A DNA stretch of 42,724 nucleotides. It comes from Acidimicrobiales bacterium (lineage in GTDB: Bacteria; Actinomycetota; Acidimicrobiia; Acidimicrobiales; MedAcidi-G1). The notes beneath the pieces are model-generated. The model saw only the letters and a program-made list of their open reading frames with translations. It did no database searches and had not been told where the DNA came from. Positions 21,238-28,613 of the stretch are shown here, piece by piece (position 1 is the stretch's first letter; the number at the start of each line of letters is the position of its first letter). The DNA lies in assembly GCA_022451505.1 (NCBI GenBank), contig JAKURX010000006.1:1-42724 (forward strand), in the 5' to 3' direction. The position numbers were made by a program, and so were the translations under genes.

Positions 21238-22521
21238 ATGGAACTCCCCTTGGACGACCGCGACCCCTCCGCCGGAGAGCGCTCGGTGATCCGGGTCCGG
21301 CGGTCCGGCCCGCTTTCCGGGTCGGTCCGGGTGTCCGGGGCCAAGAACTCGGTGCTGAAGCTGATGGCGGCCGCTGTCCTGGCCCCCGGCCGATTCACTC
21401 TGCATAACGTTCCCCGTATCGTCGACGTGGCCCTCATGGCCGACCTGCTGGAGAGCATGGGGGCGAAGGTCGTCCACGTTGATGATGTGCTGACCATCGA
21501 CGTACCCGAGCAGATGGTCCCCGAGGCTCCCTATGAGCTGGTGGAGCGCATGCGAGCCTCCATTGTGGTGCTGGGGCCGCTCCTGGCCCGGTTCGGCGAG
21601 GCCCGAGTGTCGGTTCCGGGAGGCGACGATTTCGGCCACCGCCCGATCGACATGCATCTCCGGGCCCTGAAGGAGCTAGGGGCCACCTTCACGGCCAGCC
21701 ACGGGTACATCGAGGGACGGGCAGAGCGCCTACTGGGGGCCCGGGTCATCCTGGAGTACCCGAGCGTGGGGGCCACCGAGAACCTCCTGATGGCCGCCGC
21801 GCTGGCCAAGGGCACCACAGTGATCGACAATGCGGCCCGGGAACCCGAGATCGCCGACCTGGCCGCCTTCCTAAACCTCATGGGGGCCGACGTGGAGGGG
21901 GCGGGCGGCTCCACCATCACTGTGGAGGGAGTGGAGCGCCTGCGGGCAGTTACCCACACGGTGGTTCCCGATCGCATCGAGGCCGCCACCTACCTGGCTG
22001 CCGTCGGGATGGCCGGCGGGGAGATCCGGGTCCATGGTGCTCGGGCCGACCATATGGAGATGCTGCTGGAGAAGCTGGGTGCCATGGGCCTGCGGGTCGA
22101 CGACGGTGGCGATGTCCTCTGGGCCACGGCACCCGAACGGTTGCGCTCCATCGACGTGTCCACGCTGCCCTACCCCGGAGTAGCCACCGACTACAAGCCG
22201 CTACTGGTGGCCCTGCTCTCGGTGGCCGACGGGGTGGGGATCCTCACCGAGAACGTGTTCGCCGGACGCTTCAAGTACATCCCCGAGATGGTGCGGATGG
22301 GGGCCGACATCCGGGTAGAGGGCCACCACGCGGTGGTCCGCGGGGTCCCGGTGCTGTCCGGTGCTCCGGTACGGGCTCCCGACATCCGGGCCGGAGCCGC
22401 CCTGGTCGTTGCCGGCCTGGCCGCCGAGGGCGAGACGGTGGTCGCCAACGCCCACCACGTGGAGCGTGGCTACCAGGACCTGGTGGGGAACCTCTCCCGC
22501 CTGGGGGCCGACGTCTCCTAA
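21238..22521 (+). CDS. murA: UDP-N-acetylglucosamine 1-carboxyvinyltransferase (MurA) with Asp at the Cys site
   Basis: A 427-residue enzyme adding enolpyruvate from PEP to UDP-GlcNAc, the first committed step of peptidoglycan synthesis. The catalytic lysine motif SGAKNSVLK is near residue 36. The active-site loop reads SVPGGDDFGHRPIDMH, so residue 130 is Asp where E. coli has Cys115. Asp at this position in M. tuberculosis MurA is known to prevent fosfomycin alkylation. PSVGATENLLMAA and the C-terminal NAHHVERGYQDL are family motifs. The start is set by CATACT 6 bases upstream. The gene is transcribed alone. Confidence 0.95.
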   Translation: MELPLDDRDPSAGERSVIRVRRSGPLSGSVRVSGAKNSVLKLMAAAVLAPGRFTLHNVPRIVDVALMADLLESMGAKVVHVDDVLTIDVPEQMVPEAPYELVERMRASIVVLGPLLARFGEARVSVPGGDDFGHRPIDMHLRALKELGATFTASHGYIEGRAERLLGARVILEYPSVGATENLLMAAALAKGTTVIDNAAREPEIADLAAFLNLMGADVEGAGGSTITVEGVERLRAVTHTVVPDRIEAATYLAAVGMAGGEIRVHGARADHMEMLLEKLGAMGLRVDDGGDVLWATAPERLRSIDVSTLPYPGVATDYKPLLVALLSVADGVGILTENVFAGRFKYIPEMVRMGADIRVEGHHAVVRGVPVLSGAPVRAPDIRAGAALVVAGLAAEGETVVANAHHVERGYQDLVGNLSRLGADVS

Positions 22522-22523
22522 GT

Positions 22524-22682
22524 TCAGGAGGCGTCGTCGCCGTCGGCCGGTGGTCGGCCGGCCCGTTTGGACCGCCGGTCGGCCAGCCACAGCAGGCCGG
22601 CCACCACGGCCACCGGTCCGGCCACCAGAAGCTTCTCGTCCCAACCACCCTGGTGGGCCAGCAGAATGGAGAAGTCGGGCAT
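22524..22682 (-). CDS. 52-residue single-helix membrane protein
   Basis: A small gene of 52 codons plus stop, starting MPDFSILLAHQGGWDEK. It has one hydrophobic helix (LLVAGPVAVVAGLLWLA, about residues 18-34) followed by a basic stretch DRRSKR and an acidic C-terminus. The helix followed by positive residues predicts an outside N-terminus and a cytoplasmic C-terminus. Codon choice is like the neighbours, with G/C in nearly every third position. TAGATT lies 6 bases before the ATG, the same promoter layout as surrounding genes, which is the main evidence that it is real. It ends two bases from the murA stop. No function is recognised. Confidence 0.65.
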   Translation of the reverse strand: MPDFSILLAHQGGWDEKLLVAGPVAVVAGLLWLADRRSKRAGRPPADGDDAS

Positions 22683-22688
22683 TGGGCC

Positions 22689-22694
22689 AATCTA
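22689..22694 (-). promoter_or_regulatory. -10 element of the 52-residue protein gene
   Basis: TAGATT on the minus strand, 6 bases before the ATG at 22682. Confidence 0.6.
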
Positions 22695-22743
22695 CGGGCC
22701 CGGAGGATGGCGGGATGAGGGTGTGGCGGCCCGATCCCGCTGC

Positions 22744-22749
22744 GAGAAT
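22744..22749 (+). promoter_or_regulatory. -10-like element of the NifU-like gene
   Basis: GAGAAT, 6 bases before ATG 22756. It is a weaker match than its neighbours; TG two bases upstream might help as an extended -10. Confidence 0.45.
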
Positions 22750-22755
22750 GTCCCC

Positions 22756-23085
22756 ATGTCCATAGACACCACATCCGGTCCGGTCGACGACCTGCTGACC
22801 CGGGTCGCCAGGGTCATCGAGGTGATCCGTCCGGCCATCCAGGCGGACGACGGCGACATCGAGTTGCACGGGGTGGACGAGGAGACCGGCGAGGTCACCG
22901 TGGAACTGGTTGGGGCCTGCGTGGCCTGTCCGGCATCGGACCAGACGCTGAAGGCCGGCATCGAGCGGATCCTGAGGGACCGGGTGGACGGTGTGACCGC
23001 TGTCCGCAACGTGGGTGAGACCGCCAACCCGGACGGTCCCATCGGGGCGACCGGACCGGACGAGGGAACCGCCGTCTCCTTCTGA
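22756..23085 (+). CDS. NifU C-terminal-domain Fe-S scaffold/carrier protein
   Basis: A 109-residue protein with a single NifU-C (NFU) domain: RVIEVIRPAIQADDGDIELHG, then the cluster motif CVACPAS in VELVGACVACPASDQTLKAGI, then IERILRDRVDGV. NFU domains carry a [4Fe-4S] cluster bridged between two subunits through CxxC and deliver it to client proteins. The last 20 residues (ANPDGPIGATGPDEG) are probably disordered. Likely clients here include dehydratases, but the local IlvD is [2Fe-2S] type. The cysteine desulfurase at 26404 could supply the sulfur; that link is inference. Confidence 0.88.
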   Translation: MSIDTTSGPVDDLLTRVARVIEVIRPAIQADDGDIELHGVDEETGEVTVELVGACVACPASDQTLKAGIERILRDRVDGVTAVRNVGETANPDGPIGATGPDEGTAVSF

Positions 23086-23112
23086 GCGGACCGGACCACG
23101 CTCCGGTTCCGC
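23086..23112 (+). terminator. Hairpin after the NifU-like gene
   Basis: GCGGACCGG (23086-23094) pairs with CCGG-T-TCCGC (23103-23112): nine pairs with one bulge and an 8-base loop, beginning right after the stop codon. No T tract. Confidence 0.4.
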
Positions 23113-23131
23113 GGGCACCGGAGGTGCTGGG

Positions 23132-23137
23132 TACCCT
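23132..23137 (+). promoter_or_regulatory. -10 element of the enoyl-CoA hydratase gene
   Basis: TACCCT, 6 bases before GTG 23144. Confidence 0.6.
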
Positions 23138-23143
23138 CCGACG

Positions 23144-23923
23144 GTGACCGAGCAACCCCTTCTTCGGGTCGAGAGACGAGACGACGGCGTCGTCCTGGCC
23201 ACCCTGGACCGCCCAAAGGTCAACGCCCTGAACACCGACCTTCTCCTTGAACTGGAGGCGCTGGCCGTAGCGTGCGCTGAGGACCCACCAGGATCCGTAG
23301 TGGTGACCGGGGCCGGCCGCATGTTCGCCGCCGGAGCTGAGTTGGCCGAGTTCGCCGACCCAGAAAGGCGACCGGTGCAGGCCGACGCCTTCCGGGCCGC
23401 CTTCGGCGCCATCGAGCGAATCCCCTGCCCAACGATCGCCGCCGTCAACGGCATGGCTCTAGGAGGGGGAGCCGAGTTGGCTTGGTGTTGTGACCTTCGG
23501 ATCCTTGGTGAGGGATCGGTTTATGGTCAACCCGAAGTTTTCCTCGGGATCATTCCCGGTGGCGGAGCTACTCAACGCCTGACACGACTAGTAGGCCGAG
23601 CTACGGCCAAACGACTTATCTGGGGTGGAGCCCAGATTGCTGCCGCCGAAGCCCTAAGGCTCGGATTGGCCGACGAGGTGGTACCTGACGACGAACTCCT
23701 TCACCGTGCACTCGCCCTTGGCGCCGAGTATGCCGCAGGCCCCCGGCTGGCAATTCGGGCTGCCAAGCGGGCAATTGACGAGGGAGTGGACCTCCCTTGG
23801 CCGGCCGGGATCGACCTTGAGTTGGACCTGTTCCTAGAGGTCTTCGAGACCGAGGACGCCCGGCGGGGTGTCGAGTCGTTCTTCGAATATGGTCCGGGCA
23901 AGGCGACCTTCGAAGGACGCTGA
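23144..23923 (+). CDS. Enoyl-CoA hydratase/isomerase (crotonase), possible acryloyl-CoA hydratase
   Basis: A 259-residue crotonase. Both hydratase glutamates are present: Glu111 in GGGAELAWCCDLRI and Glu131 in YGQPEVFLGIIPGGGATQRL, 20 residues apart as in the rat mitochondrial enzyme (144 and 164). The oxyanion-hole motif GRMFAAGAELAEF is also visible. It should add water to a 2-enoyl-CoA. It sits 52 bases before a DMSP lyase candidate. In known DMSP degraders, AcuH-type crotonases convert acryloyl-CoA to 3-hydroxypropionyl-CoA, so a role there is plausible, but ordinary fatty-acid beta-oxidation is the default. The middle of the gene (about 23460-23780) is less GC-rich than its surroundings. 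Start GTG follows TACCCT by 6 bases. Confidence 0.88.
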   Translation: MTEQPLLRVERRDDGVVLATLDRPKVNALNTDLLLELEALAVACAEDPPGSVVVTGAGRMFAAGAELAEFADPERRPVQADAFRAAFGAIERIPCPTIAAVNGMALGGGAELAWCCDLRILGEGSVYGQPEVFLGIIPGGGATQRLTRLVGRATAKRLIWGGAQIAAAEALRLGLADEVVPDDELLHRALALGAEYAAGPRLAIRAAKRAIDEGVDLPWPAGIDLELDLFLEVFETEDARRGVESFFEYGPGKATFEGR

Positions 23924-23962
23924 GCGCCCTACCGTTTACTGGCCTGGGCGACTACCCGGGTC

Positions 23963-23968
23963 TAGGTT
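23963..23968 (+). promoter_or_regulatory. -10 element of the DMSP lyase-like gene
   Basis: TAGGTT, 7 bases before GTG 23976. It fixes the start and gives the gene its own promoter. Confidence 0.6.
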
Positions 23969-23975
23969 TCGCGCC

Positions 23976-24608
23976 GTGGTCGCCCCCTTTGTCGAAGCGT
24001 TCCGTGCCTTCGCTGTCGCTGAGGGGGACCGTGACCCCGGGTTGGCCCGACCGATGGCTCTGCTGGCCGGCGGCTTGGACCACGTCACGGTGGCCGAACC
24101 GACTCCCCAGGCTGGCCTGCCGGTGGCCGACCGGCACTTCGAGGCGGCCCTGGCGGCCGGCGTAGGGGTCCCGGCTGACCTGGCCCGGATGGTGGCCGGG
24201 CGGACCGGCTGGGCCCGGCCGTACCCCGACTATGCCGGCCAGTTAGATATGGACGCCCTACGGGCTGACTACGCCTACTCGCCGGTTATCGGGGCCGCCG
24301 AGGATGCCATCTCCGGGAACGCGGTGACTGCCCTGTATCTCAGCGACGAGGTGTTCGCCGGACTGGTCCTCCAGGGCCCTGGGGTGGTCTATCCGCCACA
24401 CGTCCACAAAGCGGCCGAGGTCTACTGGGTGGTCAGTGGGACGGCCGACTGGCAACGGGGCGACGACTGGTCGACCCACGGGCCCGGGGCGGTGATCTTT
24501 CACGACACCGGAGTCCGCCATGCCACAGTCACCGGTGACGAGCCCCAGCTGCTGCTCTTCGCCTGGGTCACCGACCCAGATTCCATTCCCGTCATCATCC
24601 GGCACTGA
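23976..24608 (+). CDS. Cupin dimethylsulfoniopropionate lyase candidate (DddL/DddQ-like)
   Basis: A 210-residue protein with a helical N-terminal half (about residues 1-110) and a C-terminal cupin. The metal-site motif reads YPPHVHKAAEVYWVVSG: Tyr139, His142, His144, Glu148, Tyr150. The second cupin motif has His176 and His182 in IFHDTGVRHATVTGDEPQL, followed by Trp197 in LLFAWVTD. The plan (helical N-half, H-x-H-x3-E-x-Y, late His, aromatic tail) is that of cupin DMSP lyases, which split DMSP into acrylate and dimethyl sulfide. DddL versus DddQ cannot be settled by eye. The adjacent crotonase supports an acrylate-handling context. Start GTG 23976 is supported by TAGGTT; a longer frame upstream overlaps the crotonase gene. 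Alternative: an unrelated metal cupin. Confidence 0.72.
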   Translation: MVAPFVEAFRAFAVAEGDRDPGLARPMALLAGGLDHVTVAEPTPQAGLPVADRHFEAALAAGVGVPADLARMVAGRTGWARPYPDYAGQLDMDALRADYAYSPVIGAAEDAISGNAVTALYLSDEVFAGLVLQGPGVVYPPHVHKAAEVYWVVSGTADWQRGDDWSTHGPGAVIFHDTGVRHATVTGDEPQLLLFAWVTDPDSIPVIIRH

Positions 24609-24621
24609 CCGGGACCGCCGG

Positions 24622-24627
24622 TACGGT
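24622..24627 (+). promoter_or_regulatory. -10 element of the rhomboid gene
   Basis: TACGGT, 7 bases before ATG 24635. Confidence 0.5.
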
Positions 24628-24634
24628 GCGCCCG

Positions 24635-25555
24635 ATGGAGCCGACGTCGGAGGCCGACACCTGCCACTGGCACCCCGACAACCGGGCCGGTGTGCGGTGC
24701 CAACGGTGCGACCGGAGAATCTGTGCCCTGTGCATGAACACCGCCTCGGTGGGCTTCCACTGCCCGGAGTGCGCAGCTCCCGCCCGCCGACGGCGGACCT
24801 GGTCCGGTCCGGCGCCGTCGGCCACCGGCCTGAGTACCCCGGCCCGGGGCGGCCTCGACGCCACTGCGGCGGTGATCGGCCTGAACCTGGCCGCCTTCCT
24901 GGCCATGGTGGCGGCCGGGGGGACCGGATCCAGCGTTTACCGACGCTTTGCCTCAGGGGGCGGCGAGGTGATGTGGGATTACGGCCTGCTGGGGATTGGA
25001 CGCGAGGGGTTCCGGCTGGTGGGTGTGGCCGAGGGCGACTGGTGGAGGCTGGTCACCGGAGGGTTCCTCCACGCCGGCCTGCTGCACCTGGTGTTCAACA
25101 TGTTCCTACTCTGGATGCTCGGCCACCAGCTGGACCGCCTTCACGGTCCGACCCGTTTCCTGGGCCTGTACCTGGGGTCGCTGGCCGGCGGCGCCCTGGG
25201 CGTGATGATGATGGATCCGACGGCGTTGACCGTTGGTGCCTCGGGCGCCGTGTTCGGCCTCATGGCGGCCACCGTGGTCCACCAGCTCCATCGAGGGGTG
25301 AACCCGTGGGCCAGCGGGGTGGCCGGCCTGGTGGTAGTGAACCTGGTACTGACCTTTGGGCGGCCGGGGATCAGCATCGGTGGTCACCTAGGAGGCCTGA
25401 TCGGTGGGGCGGTGCTGGCCTGGGTGGTCGACGCCTGCGACCGGCGGCGGCTGCCCCGAGCCGTGGGCACCACCATCCCGTACGTGGCCACCCTGGCCTT
25501 CCTGGCCGCCGCCGTCTGGGCGGCCGGCCGGTGGTGGGATCCGGTCTTGGGCTGA
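24635..25555 (+). CDS. Rhomboid-family intramembrane serine protease with N-terminal zinc finger
   Basis: A 306-residue protein. Residues 7-45 hold a B-box-like zinc finger: CHWHPDNRAGVRCQRCD, then CALCM, then FHCPECA. After a linker come about six to seven membrane helices of a rhomboid protease. Catalytic Ser203 is in VGASGAVFGLMA and His251 in GGHLGGLIGGAVLAW. HAGLLHLVFNMFLLWMLG with the conserved HxxxN is present in helix 2. It should cleave membrane-anchored substrates within the bilayer. This domain pairing is common among actinobacterial rhomboids. ATG 24635 is favoured by TACGGT 7 bases upstream over an in-frame GTG at 24626. Confidence 0.9.
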   Translation: MEPTSEADTCHWHPDNRAGVRCQRCDRRICALCMNTASVGFHCPECAAPARRRRTWSGPAPSATGLSTPARGGLDATAAVIGLNLAAFLAMVAAGGTGSSVYRRFASGGGEVMWDYGLLGIGREGFRLVGVAEGDWWRLVTGGFLHAGLLHLVFNMFLLWMLGHQLDRLHGPTRFLGLYLGSLAGGALGVMMMDPTALTVGASGAVFGLMAATVVHQLHRGVNPWASGVAGLVVVNLVLTFGRPGISIGGHLGGLIGGAVLAWVVDACDRRRLPRAVGTTIPYVATLAFLAAAVWAAGRWWDPVLG

Positions 25556-25579
25556 GCCGGCCGTCGGGTCGACGGCTCA
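25553..25579. terminator. Inverted repeat between rhomboid and methyltransferase genes
   Basis: TGAGCCG (25553-25559) pairs with CGGCTCA (25573-25579), loop 13 bases. The left arm begins with the rhomboid TGA stop. The same arm pair occurs after atpC. Confidence 0.4.
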
Positions 25580-25583
25580 CTGG

Positions 25584-26363
25584 TCAGGTCGGTGACCGCC
25601 AGGTCGACACGTGGAGCGGGGAATCCCCGGTGAACGGCGTGCCCGACCAGTCCCCGGTCCGACCCTCTAGGGCTAGCCCCGCCGCGGTGGCCATAGCGTC
25701 CAACTGGTCGGGCGTGGCGTACCGGAGGACATAGGGGAAGAGCCGGTTCCCGGTGGCCGTGACCTCGATCCGCTGCCCGGTGATGATCTGGGCCTCGACA
25801 TCAGTGCGTACGACGTCTAGCAGGACCCGGTCTAGGCCCACGTCCCGGACCGATAGGCCGTCGTGAGCCTCCGGGTCGGGGACGAACGCCTCGATCACGA
25901 ACCGCCCGCCGGGGCGCAGCAGGCGGGCTACTGAGGCCACGCACCGGTTCTGGGCCTCGGCGCTAGTCAGGTTGAAGAAGGTGTTGAAGCCGACCAGGAC
26001 CACGGCGAAGCGGCCGTCGGACAGGCCGGGGGGGTCCGCCATGTCGCCCTCCACCAGGGTGAGGCGATTGGCGCCCGGCTTAGCCCGGAGACGGTCCAGC
26101 ATGGCCGCCGAGGTGTCCACACCAGTCACGGCCAACCCGCATTCGGCCATGGCCAGGGCAAGGCGTCCGGTTCCCACGCCCAGTTCTAGGACCAGCCCAT
26201 CCTCGGCCAGGTCGGCGATCCGGTCGGCCACCTCGGTGGGGTCGCCTATGACCGTCAGGGCCACCCCCCCGTCCTCGCCATACCACTCGTCGTAGACGGC
26301 GGCCATCCGGTCGCCGTAGGTCCGCTCGTCGTAGCCCTCCACAAAAGCAGTCTGGTCGGGCAC
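25584..26363 (-). CDS. Class I SAM-dependent methyltransferase
   Basis: A 259-residue protein. Motif I is VLELGVGTGRLALAMAECG (about residues 77-95), followed by the acidic residue of motif II in VTGVDTSAAML and by VEGDMADPP. RLLRPGGRFVIEAFVPDP is the usual post-motif III strand. The N-terminus DERTYGDRMAAVYDEWYG resembles the start of many small-molecule methyltransferases. Substrate is unknown. The start is GTG 26363. No convincing TANNNT lies at the usual distance, in contrast to neighbours. It is divergent from the cysteine desulfurase gene across 40 bases. Confidence 0.85.
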   Translation of the reverse strand: MPDQTAFVEGYDERTYGDRMAAVYDEWYGEDGGVALTVIGDPTEVADRIADLAEDGLVLELGVGTGRLALAMAECGLAVTGVDTSAAMLDRLRAKPGANRLTLVEGDMADPPGLSDGRFAVVLVGFNTFFNLTSAEAQNRCVASVARLLRPGGRFVIEAFVPDPEAHDGLSVRDVGLDRVLLDVVRTDVEAQIITGQRIEVTATGNRLFPYVLRYATPDQLDAMATAAGLALEGRTGDWSGTPFTGDSPLHVSTWRSPT

Positions 26364-26391
26364 GAGATGGGATGCCTACCGGGCCACGCCG

Positions 26392-26397
26392 TAGCCT
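26392..26397 (+). promoter_or_regulatory. -10 element of the cysteine desulfurase gene
   Basis: TAGCCT, 6 bases before ATG 26404. Confidence 0.6.
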
Positions 26398-26403
26398 CGG
26401 GCC

Positions 26404-27570
26404 ATGGAGGACGCCGGACCCCAGGCCTACCTGGACCACGCGGCCAGCACCCCGGCCCGGCCCGAGGTAGTCGAGGCCATGGTGCCCTGGCTTGCCGACC
26501 ACCCGGGCAACCCGTCGGGGGCCCATGCCGTGGCCCGTGCGGCTCGCCGGGCAGTGGACGACGCCCGGGACCGGGTGGCGGCCCTGGTTGGCGCGACGGC
26601 CGGTGAGGTGGTGTTCACCAGCGGGGGGACTGAGGCCGACAACCTGGCCGTCGACGGAGTGGTTCGGGCGACTGGCGGCTTGCCGGTCTGCTCTGCCGTG
26701 GAGCATCCGGCGGTGCTGGTCCCGGTACGGGAGGCCGGCGGGGTGGTGGTGCCCACCGACACCGGCGGTCGGATCGACCTCGACGCCCTGGCGGCGACCC
26801 TTGCCGGCGTGGACGGGATTCGCCTCGTCTCGGTGATGGCGGCCAACAACGAGACGGGGGTGGTCAACGATCTCGACGCGGTAGCCAACGTGGTGGCCGA
26901 GCACGCGCCGGAGGCCGTGCTGCACACCGACGCCGTCCAGGCCGCAGCGTGGGTTGACCTCGGCCCGGCTTGCCGGTCCGCCGCCCTGGTCAGCCTGACT
27001 GGCCACAAGTTCGGTGGGCCGAAGGGGGCAGGTGCCCTAGTGGTCCGCGATGGAGTGCCGATGGCAGCCGTGCTCAGGGGCGGAGGCCAGGAGCGGGACC
27101 GGCGGGCCGGGACCCAAAACGTGCCGGCCATCGTCGGCCTGGGGGAAGCGGCCCGCCTGGTACAAGCCGATCGGGAGGCGACTGTCAGGCGGATAGGTGC
27201 CCTACGAGACCGCCTGGAGGGCGGCCTTCTGGCCGCCGTGGACGGGGTCCACCGGACCGTCCCCGACGGAACCCCCCGCACCCCGGGGGTGGCCCACCTG
27301 TGCATCTCCGGCGTGGAAAGTGAGGCCCTCCTCTTCCTCCTGGAGCGCCACGGCCTTTCGGCCAGCGCCGGCTCGTCGTGTGCCAGCGGGGCCCAGGAGC
27401 CCTCCCACGTGCTGGCCGCTATGGGCGTGGACCGGACGGCGGCCCTGGGCTCGGTCCGGCTCTCGCTGGGGCACGCCTCGACCCCTGCCGACGTCGACCA
27501 CGCCCTGGCCGTGGTGCCGGCCACCGTGGCCCAACTCCGCGAGCACGCCCACACCGTGGGGTACGGATGA
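26404..27570 (+). CDS. Cysteine desulfurase (IscS/NifS family)
   Basis: A 388-residue PLP enzyme removing sulfur from cysteine as an enzyme-bound persulfide. The PLP lysine is Lys202 in SLTGHKFGGPKG, and the catalytic Cys326 lies in ASAGSSCASGAQEPSHVL. YLDHAASTPARPEVVEAM at the N-terminus and MAANNETGVVNDLD are also typical. The short loop between the Ser-rich strand and EPSHVL fits the IscS-like class. Its stop overlaps the start of mnmA (ATGA), so the main job is probably sulfur supply for tRNA 2-thiouridine; it may also feed Fe-S assembly with the NifU-like protein upstream. Confidence 0.92.
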   Translation: MEDAGPQAYLDHAASTPARPEVVEAMVPWLADHPGNPSGAHAVARAARRAVDDARDRVAALVGATAGEVVFTSGGTEADNLAVDGVVRATGGLPVCSAVEHPAVLVPVREAGGVVVPTDTGGRIDLDALAATLAGVDGIRLVSVMAANNETGVVNDLDAVANVVAEHAPEAVLHTDAVQAAAWVDLGPACRSAALVSLTGHKFGGPKGAGALVVRDGVPMAAVLRGGGQERDRRAGTQNVPAIVGLGEAARLVQADREATVRRIGALRDRLEGGLLAAVDGVHRTVPDGTPRTPGVAHLCISGVESEALLFLLERHGLSASAGSSCASGAQEPSHVLAAMGVDRTAALGSVRLSLGHASTPADVDHALAVVPATVAQLREHAHTVGYG

Positions 27571-28613
27571 TCGGGAGGGGAACGGCCGGGCCGGTCATGG
27601 TGGCTATGTCGGGCGGGGTTGACTCCTCGGTGGCGGCCGCTCTCCTGCTGGAGGCCGGCCACGAGGTGATTGGAGTGACGTTGCGTCTGTGGGGCGGCGA
27701 GTCCGACTCGGGATGCTGTGCCGTGTCCGACGTGGACGACGCCCGGCGGGTGGCCGACGCCCTGGGTGTCGATCACCATGTGTTCAACCTGGGTGATGAC
27801 TTCGACCGGGATGTCGTTGGGCCCTACGTGGACGACCACGCGGCGGGCCGGACCCCCAACCCGTGTATCGAGTGCAACCGGCACGTCAAGTTTGGCCGGC
27901 TCTGGCAGCGGGCCCGGGCCCTCGGCTTCAACCGTCTGGCCACCGGCCACCACGCCCGGGTCGTGGTCCGGTCGGACGGTGTCCGGCGGATCGCCCGTGC
28001 GACCGATCCGGCCAAGGACCAGTCCTACGTGCTGCACATGCTGGGCCAGGATGTCCTGTCTGGGCTCCTCCTACCTGTCGGGGATCTGACCAAGGCTGAG
28101 GTGCGTCGGCGGGCCGCGGCGTTCGGCCTGAGGACCGCCGACAAGCCCGACAGCCAAGACGTGTGCTTCATCACCAACGCTCACGGCCGCCACGACTTCC
28201 TGCGCCAGCGCATTTCGTTGACGCCCGGTCGGGTGGTGGACGGTGCTGGCATCGAGGTGGGGTCGGTGGACGCCGTGGAGCTGGTGACCGTCGGCCAGCG
28301 GAAGGGGATGGCCTTGGCCGGTGGCGGAACGCCGCGCTACGCCGTGCACGTGGACGTCCCGGCGGCCACCGTCAGGGTGGGGTCGGCGTGCGACCTGCTG
28401 GTCGACACCACGCCGGTGGAGGGGTTCTCGTGGGCTGATTGTCCGGTGGACGGCCCGGTACTGGTCCAGACCAGCGCCCACGGTCATGTCGACCCGGCGG
28501 TCCTGGACGGTGACGTGGTCCGGTGGCCGGCTCCCCGACGCCGGGTGGCCCCGGGGCAGAGCGTGGTGTTCTACGAGGGCGACGAGGTGGTCGGCGGGGC
28601 TCTGGCCCGTTAG
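27567..28613 (+). CDS. mnmA: tRNA-specific 2-thiouridylase
   Basis: A 348-residue enzyme that thiolates U34 in the wobble position of Lys, Glu and Gln tRNAs using ATP and persulfide sulfur. The PP-loop MVAMSGGVDSSVAAALL is at about residues 11-27. The two catalytic cysteines are Cys100 in NPCIECNRHVKF and Cys200 in DSQDVCFI, matching Cys102 and Cys199 of E. coli. ATGHHAR and GLRTADKPDSQDVCF are family motifs. ATG 27567 overlaps the desulfurase stop, so the two are translationally coupled. Its TAG stop overlaps that of the convergent membrane protein gene. Confidence 0.95.
   Translation: MIGRGTAGPVMVAMSGGVDSSVAAALLLEAGHEVIGVTLRLWGGESDSGCCAVSDVDDARRVADALGVDHHVFNLGDDFDRDVVGPYVDDHAAGRTPNPCIECNRHVKFGRLWQRARALGFNRLATGHHARVVVRSDGVRRIARATDPAKDQSYVLHMLGQDVLSGLLLPVGDLTKAEVRRRAAAFGLRTADKPDSQDVCFITNAHGRHDFLRQRISLTPGRVVDGAGIEVGSVDAVELVTVGQRKGMALAGGGTPRYAVHVDVPAATVRVGSACDLLVDTTPVEGFSWADCPVDGPVLVQTSAHGHVDPAVLDGDVVRWPAPRRRVAPGQSVVFYEGDEVVGGALAR

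Noticed and set aside
21150-21497. Upstream extension of the MFS gene
   Set aside because: It would run antisense through the murA start and promoter, and the added peptide is low complexity.
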